Shown here: in pieces, positions 1 through 8,600 of the stretch
How the letters are laid out: each line of letters starts with the position of its first letter
How positions within the stretch are numbered: the first letter of the stretch is position 1
DNA from: JALQTD01 sp036825655
Lineage (GTDB): Bacteria > Bacteroidota > Bacteroidia > Flavobacteriales_D > Sanyastnellaceae
DNA: 18,708 nt
Direction: 5' to 3'
Assembly: GCA_036825655.1 (NCBI GenBank)
Contig: DAISXU010000041.1
Location: forward strand, 1-18,708
Translations under genes and position numbers: made by a program
Notes under the pieces: generated by a model
What the model was told of the DNA's origin: nothing
The model's input: the letters and a program-made list of their open reading frames with translations, nothing else
Databases searched by the model: none

Positions 1-270
1 GAGGGGAATGTGCCGAATGGTATGGAAGAAGGTGGCCAATCCAATGGTTCCAAAAATACCCCGGACGAGGAGCCACTTTCGGTTATAACCTAGCAGCGGC
101 TTGCCTTGGGCAATCAGCCAGCCTCCGGCGAGTACCAGTGAGATCACGGAACGAAGAAACACCAGTTCCTCGGTCGGAAGGTGACCGAGCATCTTCACAC
201 AGACATTGGCGGCAGTGTAAAGGATGGTGGCGAGCACCATCCAAGCGATTCCTGCGTAAGGTCCTGCCAT
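1..270 (-). CDS. EamA/DMT-family transporter, N-terminal part only
   Basis: Ninety codons are open from an ATG at 270 to the window edge, so most of a roughly 280-300 residue protein is missing. The visible part alternates hydrophobic helices with short polar links: one helix around residues 7-26 (GIAWMVLATILYTAANV), a second around 40-55 (VFLRSVISLVLAGGWLI), and a third starting near 76 that leads into FFHTIRHIPL. The pattern 'E-x-x-x-x-R' at the head of helix 2 and the 'ALxxxP(L/V)'-like end of helix 3 resemble EamA drug/metabolite transporters of the inner membrane. The start shares its A with the stop of icmF (TGATG), so translation is probably coupled and the pair forms one operon. The substrate cannot be told from this fragment. 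Family assignment is fairly secure from topology and motifs; no specific member can be named. Confidence 0.75.
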   Translation of the reverse strand, partial: MAGPYAGIAWMVLATILYTAANVCVKMLGHLPTEELVFLRSVISLVLAGGWLIAQGKPLLGYNRKWLLVRGIFGTIGLATFFHTIRHIPL

Positions 271-3200
271 CACATGTTGCGCCGGTAGGCCCCACCTACC
301 TCGAACAGGGCATCCGTTAAACGGCCCAGCGAAGTGACCTTGCACGCTTCGAGAAGCGCTTCAAACAGGTTGTCGCCTGCGACAGCCGCCGCTTGAACTC
401 GGCGGATGGCCTGATTGGCTTGGTCCTCATAGGCTGACCTCAAGGCGTCCACATTGGTGAGTTGAACCGCTTTCTCCTCCTCCGTTGCTCGAATGACTTC
501 ACCAGGGACAATGGTAGGGGACCCCTCCTTGGACAAGAAGGTGTTGACGCCGATGATTGGGTACTCGCCGGTGTGCTTCAACATCTCATAGTGAAGGCTC
601 TCTTCTTGGATGCGAGACCTTTGGTACATGGTTTCCATGGCTCCGAGTACGCCACCTCTTTCAGTGATGCGGTCAAACTCAACCAATACGGCTTCTTCCA
701 CCAAATCGGTTAATTCTTCGATGATGAATGAGCCTTGCAGTGGATTCTCGTTTTTCGCCAAACCAAGCTCTTTGTTGATGATCAGCTGAATGGCCATGGC
801 CCGACGCACGCTGTGTTCAGTAGGAGTGGTGATGGCTTCATCAAATGCGTTAGTGTGCAGAGAGTTGCAGTTGTCATATATGGCATATAACGCCTGCAGG
901 GTGGTCCGAATGTCGTTGAAGTCAATTTCTTGGGCGTGCAACGATCTACCGGAGGTCTGTATGTGGTACTTCAGCATCTGGGCTCTTGGAGATGCGGCGT
1001 ATTTCTCGCGCATGGCTTTCGCCCAAATCCGCCTCGCAACTCGACCGATTACAGCGTATTCTGGGTCGATGCCATTGGAGAAGAAGAAACTCAAGTTCGG
1101 CCCGAACGCATCGATGTCCATCCCTCGGCTCAAGTAATACTCGACGTAGGTGAACCCGTTTGCCAAGGTGAAAGCCAATTGGGTGATTGGATTGGCTCCA
1201 GCCTCTGCGATGTGGTATCCGCTGATGGATACCGAGTAGAAATTCCGCACCCCGCGATCAATGAAGCTCTGCTGTACATCTCCCATCAAACGAAGAGCAA
1301 ATTCAGTAGAGAAAATGCAGGTGTTTTGGGCTTGGTCTTCCTTCAGAATGTCTGCTTGTACAGTCCCTCTAACACTTTGAAGAGCTATCGACTTAATCCT
1401 CTCGTAATCAGAAGAATTAAGCACCTCGTCTCCAGTAATTCCGAGGAGCATAAGTCCTAACCCATCGTTGCCGTCAGGCAGTTCGCCTTCGTAGCGAGGT
1501 CGCGGCAAGCCCCGGTCATCCCACCGCGCCTTCAACGCCGATTCAACATGCTTTTCAAGGCCGTGTTCTCGGATGAAGCGTTCGCATTGTTGGTCGATTG
1601 CGGCATTCAGAAAAAAGCCCAGCATCATCGGTGCGGGTCCATTAATCGTCATCGAAACGGAGGTGCTCGGGTCGCACAAATCAAAACCGCTGTAAAGTTT
1701 CTTCGCGTCGTCCAAGCTGCAAACACTCACTCCGCTGTTCCCCACCTTTCCATAAATGTCGGGTCGTGGATCAGGGTCCCTGCCATACAATGTGACGCTA
1801 TCGAAGGCCGTGGAGAGCCGTTTTGCGGGCATGCCCAACGACACGTAATGGAAGCGCTTGTTCGTCCGTTCTGGTCCTCCTTCCCCAGCAAACATCCGCG
1901 TTGGATCCTCGCCTTGACGTTTGAACGGATAAATCCCTGCAGTGTAAGGAAAGGAGCCAGGAAGGTTCTCCTGTAAGGCCCAACGCAGCAAATCTTTCCA
2001 CCCGCTCAGGCGTGGCACACTCACTTTAGGAATGGGCTGGTGTGACAAGCTTTCGGTGGTGGTTTCTACCTCAATTTTTTTGTCCCGCACTTGGAAGGTG
2101 AAGATGGCAGCTTGGTAGCGATCACGCAGTTGAGGCCATTGGTCCAGCCAAACCAAATTCTTCGGGTCAAGCTCGAGGGTCAGCTCATCCGCTCGCTTCA
2201 GCACGGCATGCCGATCCTCTGGGCTGAGTGCTTCGGCTGCTGTTCTTAAAGCTTGTAAAGTCCCAGCAACTTCTGATTGTTGATCGACCCACTGGTTGTA
2301 CGCGCGATTGCCTTCGGCAATTTCGCTGAGGTACCTCACGCGCCCTGGCGGAATCACGAAGGTTTTCTCACTTTCGTCAACTCGGACTTCAAGTTGACTG
2401 CGCAGAGGCGTATCGGTTTGTTCTGCCAATCGATCCATCAGCATCCGGTACAGCCGATTCGTTCCAAAATCATTGAATTGGGAGGCAATCGTTCCGATGA
2501 CCGGCAGGTCTTCGTCTTTGGCATCCCAAAGGTCATGATTCCGCTTGAATTGCTTGCGGACATCGCGGATGGCATCCAATGCTCCCCGCTTATCGAATTT
2601 GTTGATGGCCACCACATCCGCGAAGTCCAGCATATCGATTTTCTCGAGTTGCGTGGCTGCGCCAAATTCAGGTGTCATGACATACAAGGCCACATCGCTG
2701 TGATCCATGATTTCCGTATCGCTTTGGCCGATTCCGGATGTTTCCAAAATGACCAAGTCAACACCGGAGATTTTTAAGACATTGACTGCTTCGGCAACGT
2801 GTTTGGATAAAGCCAAATTGGATTGCCGAGTGGCCAATGACCGCATGTATACTCGGCCATTTTGGATGGCATTCATGCGAATCCGATCGCCCAGAAGTGC
2901 ACCGCCTGTTTTGCGCTTGGAGGGGTCTACGCTGATCAGTCCAATGCGGGCTTCCTCAAAATCCAATAGGAAACGGCGTACCAGTTCATCAACCATGGAA
3001 GACTTGCCTGCTCCGCCGGTTCCTGTGATTCCTAACACAGGTGTTTTGGGTACCTGAATGGACTCCTTTTCGAAGGCCTGTGTGAATCCTTCGGGGTCGG
3101 TTTCTGCGGCCGAAATGCAGCGAGCAATGTCACGCACCTCGCCCAATGGCAATCGCCCAATGGCTCCGTCCAAGGCCGCAGCATGGGGCACCGTTGCGAA

Positions 3201-3647
3201 ATCGGCACGTTCGATTAAATCGTTGATCATGCCTTGCAGTCCCATGGCCCTGCCATCGTCCGGATGGTAAATGCGCTCGATGCCATAGGCGTGCAGCTCC
3301 TTGATCTCCTCAGGTAGAATCGTTCCACCTCCACCTCCAAAAATCCGGATGTGGCCCGCGCCGCGCTCCTCGAGCAGGTCTTTCATGTACTTGAAATACT
3401 CCATGTGGCCCCCTTGGTAGGAGGTCATAGCGATGGCCTGGGCGTCCTCCTGAATGGCGGTATTTACCACTTCATCAACGCTGCGGTCATGACCGAGGTG
3501 AATGACTTCACAACCCGAGCGCTGCATGATTCGACGCATGATGTTGATGGCCGCGTCGTGCCCGTCGAATAAGCTAGCTGCTGTTACAATTCGTACTTGA
3601 TGAACGGGACGGTAGGGCGGGGGGGGAGTGTCGTGTGCGGAAACCAT
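270..3647 (-). CDS. icmF: Fused isobutyryl-CoA mutase IcmF (B12 domain, G-protein chaperone and mutase in one chain)
   Basis: Adenosylcobalamin-dependent mutase that interconverts branched and linear acyl-CoAs (family knowledge: isobutyryl-CoA/n-butyryl-CoA, sometimes related substrates) in the cytoplasm. The 1125-residue chain shows the IcmF order. A B12-binding domain spans about 17-145, with cobalt-ligand His30 in FDGHDAA and SYQGGH at 76-81. A MeaB-type GTPase spans about 200-410, with P-loop GTGGAGKS (209-216) and NKFD (349-352). A linker follows, then the TIM-barrel mutase from about 545, with FPYTAGIYPFKRQGEDP, TRMFAGEG, SVSMTINGPAP and HTNAFDEA (931-938). The last position of the DxHxxG motif is Ala, not Gly. 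At the two positions that separate mutase specificities I read Tyr573 and Gln774; Gln favours isobutyryl-CoA over methylmalonyl-CoA. A run of eight C lies at codons 8-10. A consensus promoter lies just upstream, and the EamA gene overlaps the stop. The start is the only in-frame ATG upstream of the B12 domain. Confidence 0.93.
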   Translation of the reverse strand: MVSAHDTPPPPYRPVHQVRIVTAASLFDGHDAAINIMRRIMQRSGCEVIHLGHDRSVDEVVNTAIQEDAQAIAMTSYQGGHMEYFKYMKDLLEERGAGHIRIFGGGGGTILPEEIKELHAYGIERIYHPDDGRAMGLQGMINDLIERADFATVPHAAALDGAIGRLPLGEVRDIARCISAAETDPEGFTQAFEKESIQVPKTPVLGITGTGGAGKSSMVDELVRRFLLDFEEARIGLISVDPSKRKTGGALLGDRIRMNAIQNGRVYMRSLATRQSNLALSKHVAEAVNVLKISGVDLVILETSGIGQSDTEIMDHSDVALYVMTPEFGAATQLEKIDMLDFADVVAINKFDKRGALDAIRDVRKQFKRNHDLWDAKDEDLPVIGTIASQFNDFGTNRLYRMLMDRLAEQTDTPLRSQLEVRVDESEKTFVIPPGRVRYLSEIAEGNRAYNQWVDQQSEVAGTLQALRTAAEALSPEDRHAVLKRADELTLELDPKNLVWLDQWPQLRDRYQAAIFTFQVRDKKIEVETTTESLSHQPIPKVSVPRLSGWKDLLRWALQENLPGSFPYTAGIYPFKRQGEDPTRMFAGEGGPERTNKRFHYVSLGMPAKRLSTAFDSVTLYGRDPDPRPDIYGKVGNSGVSVCSLDDAKKLYSGFDLCDPSTSVSMTINGPAPMMLGFFLNAAIDQQCERFIREHGLEKHVESALKARWDDRGLPRPRYEGELPDGNDGLGLMLLGITGDEVLNSSDYERIKSIALQSVRGTVQADILKEDQAQNTCIFSTEFALRLMGDVQQSFIDRGVRNFYSVSISGYHIAEAGANPITQLAFTLANGFTYVEYYLSRGMDIDAFGPNLSFFFSNGIDPEYAVIGRVARRIWAKAMREKYAASPRAQMLKYHIQTSGRSLHAQEIDFNDIRTTLQALYAIYDNCNSLHTNAFDEAITTPTEHSVRRAMAIQLIINKELGLAKNENPLQGSFIIEELTDLVEEAVLVEFDRITERGGVLGAMETMYQRSRIQEESLHYEMLKHTGEYPIIGVNTFLSKEGSPTIVPGEVIRATEEEKAVQLTNVDALRSAYEDQANQAIRRVQAAAVAGDNLFEALLEACKVTSLGRLTDALFEVGGAYRRNM
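3619..3626 (-). repeat. C8 homopolymer tract at the 5' end of icmF
   Basis: Eight consecutive G on the plus strand read as eight C in icmF, encoding the start of a Pro-rich stretch (DTPPPPYRP) at codons 8-10, before the B12 domain. Such a tract can slip during replication. A one-base change would shift the frame and abolish IcmF. Slippage is an inference; the tract is directly visible. Confidence 0.7.
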
Positions 3648-3679
3648 TTCGTTGATGGTGATTGGTGCATGTAGCGCTG

Positions 3680-3709
3680 CAAAGTTAACCCCTTAGGGTC
3701 CGGCATCAA
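3680..3709 (-). promoter_or_regulatory. Bacteroidota-type promoter of icmF
   Basis: On the minus strand a TTG (3709-3707) is followed by exactly 19 bases and then TAACTTTG (3687-3680), matching the primary-sigma consensus of Bacteroidota, TTTG/TTG-N19-TAnnTTTG. Transcription should begin a few bases downstream, giving a leader of roughly 25-30 bases before the ATG at 3647. The -33 element sits on the stop codon of the DUF3089 gene, so icmF can be transcribed apart from the truC pair. The spacer holds a short CCCT-A-AGGG palindrome of uncertain meaning. Confidence 0.7.
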
Positions 3710-4758
3710 TTGCGCGCTGAGTTCAACTTGTCTTCATGCCAAATTCGCACCCTTGATTCCGCGTTGTTTCGGATGTTTGCCCAGAACAGGTTGTAGTCGG
3801 CAATGTGCCAATCGCGTAGCCCGAGAATGGACCCCAATGGCATTTGCAGCGGTCTGATCCAGAGAAGTCCGTCCACAGGTGCTGCGCGAATGGTTCGCGC
3901 GTACCGCAGTTGCATTTTTCTGTTCAACACCCCTTGATGAGCTTTGAAAGAACTGAATTCTTGTAGGTCGTTCCAAGTCATCGGGTTGATGGTGGGATTC
4001 TGCTTGAATGCGGGTTTGTAGTAATCGGGATAATGCCCTTTGGCAACCGTCATCCAAGTGAGGTATCCCCCGATTTCTCGTGGGTCTTTCATGGGGCGCA
4101 GGGTGCTGAATTGAGCCGGGTTCACCTGCATTCCAGGCAGGTAGGCCGCGATTAACCGATTGGCAAGTTGGTGCTTGTCATGGCCATCAAACTCCTCCAC
4201 CAGCAGCCGAATCAGGTGATGGCTCCCTTGGCTGTGACCTGCCAAAATCAAAGGCATGCCTTTATCCTCGTGTTCCAAGTACCACTGGAAAGCCCGCTTG
4301 ATGTCGCTGTAGGCCAAATCCAAAGCGGCCAGTCCATCGCTTCCTCCAAGGTAGAAGGTCCTCAAGTGTGCTTGCCTGTACCTCGGAGCAAAAACCCGGC
4401 CGCAGCCGCGAAAAACAGAAGCTTGATGTTGCAATGGCCAAGCGTCCGCGATAGCTTGTGCAACTTCATTGTCCCAACCTGCATTCCACTCTTCCCCTAG
4501 GCCTCGGTGTGTTGTGGGATGTATGAAAAAAACATCAGCAAGCGGTTGTGCTTCTTCCACGGGAATGATGGCAGGATGCAACGGGTGCGCAACGGGGTCG
4601 GGCATTGGGCCATAACCTAATGGCCAAGCCTTAAGCTTATTGAATTTCGGATGAAGTGCCCAAGTCCGAGGGTTTCCATAATTCGGAGCCTCAAGGGAAT
4701 CTTTTAGCCTAAAACCGAAAGGCTTGTCGTATTTGTCACGGTCATCAAATCCAAACAT
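3706..4758 (-). CDS. DUF3089 alpha/beta-hydrolase-fold protein
   Basis: A 350-residue protein with the hallmarks of the DUF3089 family, a branch of alpha/beta hydrolases related to lipases and esterases. Seen in the sequence: ADVFFIHPTT at 74-83, which is a family signature; the nucleophile elbow GHSQGS (174-179) with presumed catalytic Ser176; and a C-terminal DWHIADYNLFWANIR (316-330) carrying presumed catalytic His318. The acid residue cannot be fixed by eye. Substrate is unknown for the family as far as I know. Many Bacteroidota members I recall start with a lipoprotein or export signal, but this one begins MFGFDDRDKYDKPFG with no hydrophobic stretch, so it looks cytoplasmic. The start lies 2 bases after the truC stop, which argues for co-transcription and leaves little room for a longer N-terminus unless the genes overlap. 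Family call is firm; role unknown. Confidence 0.88.
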   Translation of the reverse strand: MFGFDDRDKYDKPFGFRLKDSLEAPNYGNPRTWALHPKFNKLKAWPLGYGPMPDPVAHPLHPAIIPVEEAQPLADVFFIHPTTHRGLGEEWNAGWDNEVAQAIADAWPLQHQASVFRGCGRVFAPRYRQAHLRTFYLGGSDGLAALDLAYSDIKRAFQWYLEHEDKGMPLILAGHSQGSHHLIRLLVEEFDGHDKHQLANRLIAAYLPGMQVNPAQFSTLRPMKDPREIGGYLTWMTVAKGHYPDYYKPAFKQNPTINPMTWNDLQEFSSFKAHQGVLNRKMQLRYARTIRAAPVDGLLWIRPLQMPLGSILGLRDWHIADYNLFWANIRNNAESRVRIWHEDKLNSARN

Positions 4759-4760
4759 GG

Positions 4761-5513
4761 CTAACGATTGAATGTGGCATTGAAGTCCCAGCCAAATGCA
4801 CTCATCACCTCAGACCAATTTTCAGGTAGTGGATCTTCAACCAGGCACCTCGACCCATCCGGATGTTGGAAGGCGAGGTGGCTCGCATGCAAATAGAGGG
4901 GGCGATGGGTAAATGCAGACTCAAAGTACCGGTTGTGGGGCTTATCGCCATGGGCCGTGTCGCCGATGATGGGGTGCCTCAGATGCCTCAGGTGGAGCCG
5001 TATTTGATGGTACCTGCCGGTTTCAGGTCGGCAATCCACGAGAGAAAAACGGCTCGTCGGGTACCGGGTTATAGGGACGTCCCATTCGTATCGCGCCAGC
5101 GGCGTAAAATGGGTGCAGGCCTCTTTCGGCTTGCTGCTGTGACTGGTGGCCAGGGGTTTGGTTACCTGACAAACGTCATTCATCCACCCCCTGACAATGG
5201 CCAAGTACCTCTTCTCGATGGTGTGGTCCGTGAATTGAGCATGGAGCATGCGGTGAGCCTCCAGGTTCTTTGCAAAGAGCACGAGCCCGCTGGTAGGCCG
5301 GTCGATGCGGTTTACGGGATGCATCGAATGGTCGATGACACCTTCTGAAATGAGCCGATCCCTGAGGCTATCATGATCATGAGCCGCCATTTCTGTCCGA
5401 TGCACCAAGAGGTGACTTGGCTTTGAAACCACCACCAAAGCGTCATCTTCGAAAACAATTCGATGGGGCAGTGAAGGCCTTGGCCAAAGGGGATTCGGTG
5501 AGCTGTCGGTCAT
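4761..5513 (-). CDS. truC: tRNA pseudouridine(65) synthase TruC-like
   Basis: RluA-family pseudouridine synthase that isomerises a uridine in RNA; the closest named relative is TruC, which modifies U65 of tRNA. Seen in the 250-residue protein: VVSKPSHLLVHR (28-39), the catalytic motif NRIDRPTSG with presumed nucleophile Asp71, GRYHQIRLHLRHLRHPIIGD (166-185, RluA-family motif III region) and a following HGDKPHNRYF, which matches the TruC branch rather than RluC or RluD. Length is close to the 260 residues of E. coli TruC. No S4 domain is present, again as in TruC. The frame stays open upstream to 5660, but I chose the ATG at 5513 because the extra 49 residues are basic, low-complexity and unlike the family. 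The DUF3089 gene follows after 2 bases. The exact RNA target is inferred from homology. Confidence 0.87.
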   Translation of the reverse strand: MTDSSPNPLWPRPSLPHRIVFEDDALVVVSKPSHLLVHRTEMAAHDHDSLRDRLISEGVIDHSMHPVNRIDRPTSGLVLFAKNLEAHRMLHAQFTDHTIEKRYLAIVRGWMNDVCQVTKPLATSHSSKPKEACTHFTPLARYEWDVPITRYPTSRFSLVDCRPETGRYHQIRLHLRHLRHPIIGDTAHGDKPHNRYFESAFTHRPLYLHASHLAFQHPDGSRCLVEDPLPENWSEVMSAFGWDFNATFNR

Positions 5514-5643
5514 CTTGTTCGATGTGTGCCTATAATGCCTTATTTTGCGCGCCGAAGTTAGGGGGTGAAGCAACGAATTCCGTTGGTTTCTCGTCTTTCC
5601 TCTTGACATCGAATTGTTGGAGCGAGAATCGACTGAACCTGCT

Positions 5644-8600
5644 ATGATCCATATTTCCATCCGTCCTCAGGCGTTGCGAGCAGCCTCACTGGTAATTGCC
5701 AGTGCAGCCTTATTTTTCATGCTTCTGCCGTCCATGGTGCAAGGCCAAATGATCTCCGTAACATGGGAGGTCGACACCACTTTTTATGCGCCCATGCCAT
5801 TGCCTGGAAGTTCTCCAGGAGAACCCGCTTACGATTTCGACGAGGAGGATTTGCTGAATGGTTACACGACATACAGTGTTTATGCCAATTTCACGAATCC
5901 TACCGACAAGCTGGTCGCTGTCTATGCGGCTAATACGGTGGAAGATTTGACAGCGCCCTTGACTTTGAATGCTCCTTGCGGATGCTATGACACCCCATCT
6001 TTTGGAGTGTTCTATGAAGTCAACCTGAATGAATTATTTTTCCCTATTGTCCCAGAATTAGAATTCGACAGCTATTTGTCCTTCGATGGAATTGGGGTTT
6101 TGGCGACACCAAACATCAGCCTGAATTACAATTTGACGACGGGATTCTGCGACATGAGTGTGGGCGATGGTGCTTTCATCCTGAACGGCGGAACAGGACA
6201 GGTTTGCGGCGATGATTTGCAGATTCAATTGTTTCAAATCACAACGTGTGGGCCATTTGATTTTCATGCTTGCTTCCAAGTTTTCCCATTGGGAAGCCAA
6301 GCTGACGATGATGTTCAATTTTTCTGCATGGAAACCAACGGAGGAATGCTCAGCGTAGATCCTCCCTGCGACGATTGGTCTGATGAGAATGCGGCAATTG
6401 ATGTACTTTACGACATCGATTGTTTCGGCGATTTGGCTGCGGTGGAGGTGACCCCCCTAGGGGGCAATTCCAGTGACATCACGTATGAGCTATACAGTGC
6501 CCAAGACTCAGTGCTGATTGCCACACAAACAGGCAACAACCAATTCGGGAGCTTGGAGGAAGGCGCTTATTTTGTAACGCTAGTGGATGGCAACACCTGC
6601 AGGGACACATCGGAGGTGTTCTCCTTTGTTGAGCCTACAGAATTTCAGGTGTCGTTCAGCTTGGAATCCGATAACCTTTGCCCGGAAGAATACACCTCGG
6701 TGGTCCACATGGACGTTGCCGGTGGAACAGAGCCATGGGATTTCATTGCTTACTCCACCACGAATTTAGGTGTGGGGTCTATGCCCAATGGTGATTTTGA
6801 TTGGATTGGTTTGCCATGCATCAATGGTGATGGCGAATATGAATTCACAGCCGAGGACGCCAACGGATGCCAAGTGGATACGATCATTGAGCTCAACTGC
6901 CCTGCGCAGTTCAATTTTGACCTCGAGAGCTCAGATGTAACGTGCTTTGGAGCTGGTAATGGTGAATTGAATGGGGTTATAACGGGAGGCACTGGAGTGC
7001 TGACGTGGACTTCAGACCCTGTTTTGTCTGGAATCGCGGGGGCTTCTCCACTGGTGGTGAACGAAGATGGACTTGATCCAGGGGTTTATGAAGTGGTAAT
7101 TGAAGACCAAAACGGCTGCTCTTCAGCCACAAATTTTCAGGTAAATGAACCTTCCGAGGTCGTTACGGAAGTGGTCTTTACGGATTTGGGTTGTGCTGGT
7201 GAATGCAATGGCACCATTGTTCAATCAGCATCGGGTGGCACAGCACCTTATGAGTTTATCGTTACCACACTAGCTGGTGCTGGTGCCGATGCGGATGCAC
7301 TGTGCGCGGGAACCTACCTTGCCAATGCCATTGATGACAACAATTGTGTCATTCAGGATACGGTGGTGATTTCTGAGCCCATTGCGATTGAATTCGAAGT
7401 GGTTGTGAGCAATGTAAGTTGCGCAGGTCAAGCTGATGGTTCGATTTGTGTTGTTGGAGCCACAGGTGGAAATGGTGAATTGCTCTACCAAGTTGACCCA
7501 CCCGCTGACCCTTTCGTGAATACGCCGTGTTTTGACCTTCCTGTCGGGACCTATGCCATTCACGTGACGGATGAGTCGAATTGCACCGTTTCAGTAGACG
7601 GCTTGACCCTGATTGAGCCAGACCCCATTCAGTTGATTTTGAATACGGATGAAATCACATGCTTTGGTTTTGACGATGGAGCGATCAGTGTGAGTGCCAT
7701 TGGCGGAACAGGGGAGATTGAGATGATTTCTCCCGTTTCGAATTCGCTGCCGTTTGAGTTGGTGGACTTAGGTGCTGGAATAACCACGATAGAAGTCCAA
7801 GACGAAAGTGGATGCACTTTGGTGTCAGACATCGATTTGATAGAACCTGCGCCCTTGACGTTGGATGTATTGGCCACAGAGAACATTGCTTGTGGAGGGG
7901 ATTGCAACGGAAGCGTTGTTTTGGACTTTGCGGGCGGCACCGGCACTGTGGAGCTTTTCATCAACGGTAACGAAATCTTCAATCTCGGTGCGTTGTGCCA
8001 AGGCGATTATGAAGCGTTGGTGGTAGATGCCAATGGGTGTGAAACCGTGAGTGCCTTTGCCATTGATTCTCCTCCGACATTGGAAGTGCTCATGGCCGTA
8101 ACGGATGTGACGTGCACGGGAATGGACGACGGTGCAGCTAACATTTTCCCCATTGGTGGAACAGGTGTTTTAAGTTGGGAGATTTTCCCGGCGGGGATTG
8201 ACTTGGACAACTTGCTAGAAGGCGAGTACGCTGTGAGTTTAGTTGATGCCATCGGCTGCGTCGAAGACACAACTTTTGTGGTTGGTGCCGAGGAGACGAC
8301 GGACATGACCGTAGCGATGTTGAGCTCCCCCGTTACCTGTTGGAATGAGGAAGATGGAACGGCCACTGCTTCAGTGACTGGAGGCTACGCTCCAATTGAG
8401 TTCATTTGGAGCGACGAAATGGCACAATCCACAGCCACGGCAACCGGCTTGCCAGAAGACGTGTATTCCGTGGTCATCACCGACAGCCTCGGATGCACCA
8501 TCACGCGAACGGTTGAAGTCGATCCAACGATTGGCTGCCTGTTCATCGCGGAGGCCATCACCCCCAACGGCGATAACTACAACGATGAGTGGATTGTAGG

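Noticed and set aside
930..1460. A 176-codon plus-strand frame opposite icmF
   Set aside because: It is an antisense shadow of the mutase domain, with no recognisable features.
5603..5608. TTGACA box resembling an E. coli -35 element
   Set aside because: No TATAAT-like partner at 16-18 bases, and this phylum's main sigma factor uses a different consensus.
5614..5643. Upstream in-frame ATG giving a 10-residue longer start for the SprB-like protein
   Set aside because: The extension MLERESTEPA is acidic and would precede the signal peptide; the ATG at 5644 gives a normal signal peptide.
5514..5660. N-terminal extension of 49 residues on TruC
   Set aside because: It has no similarity to the family, is low-complexity, and would overlap the divergent gene's start; the ATG at 5513 gives a family-length protein.
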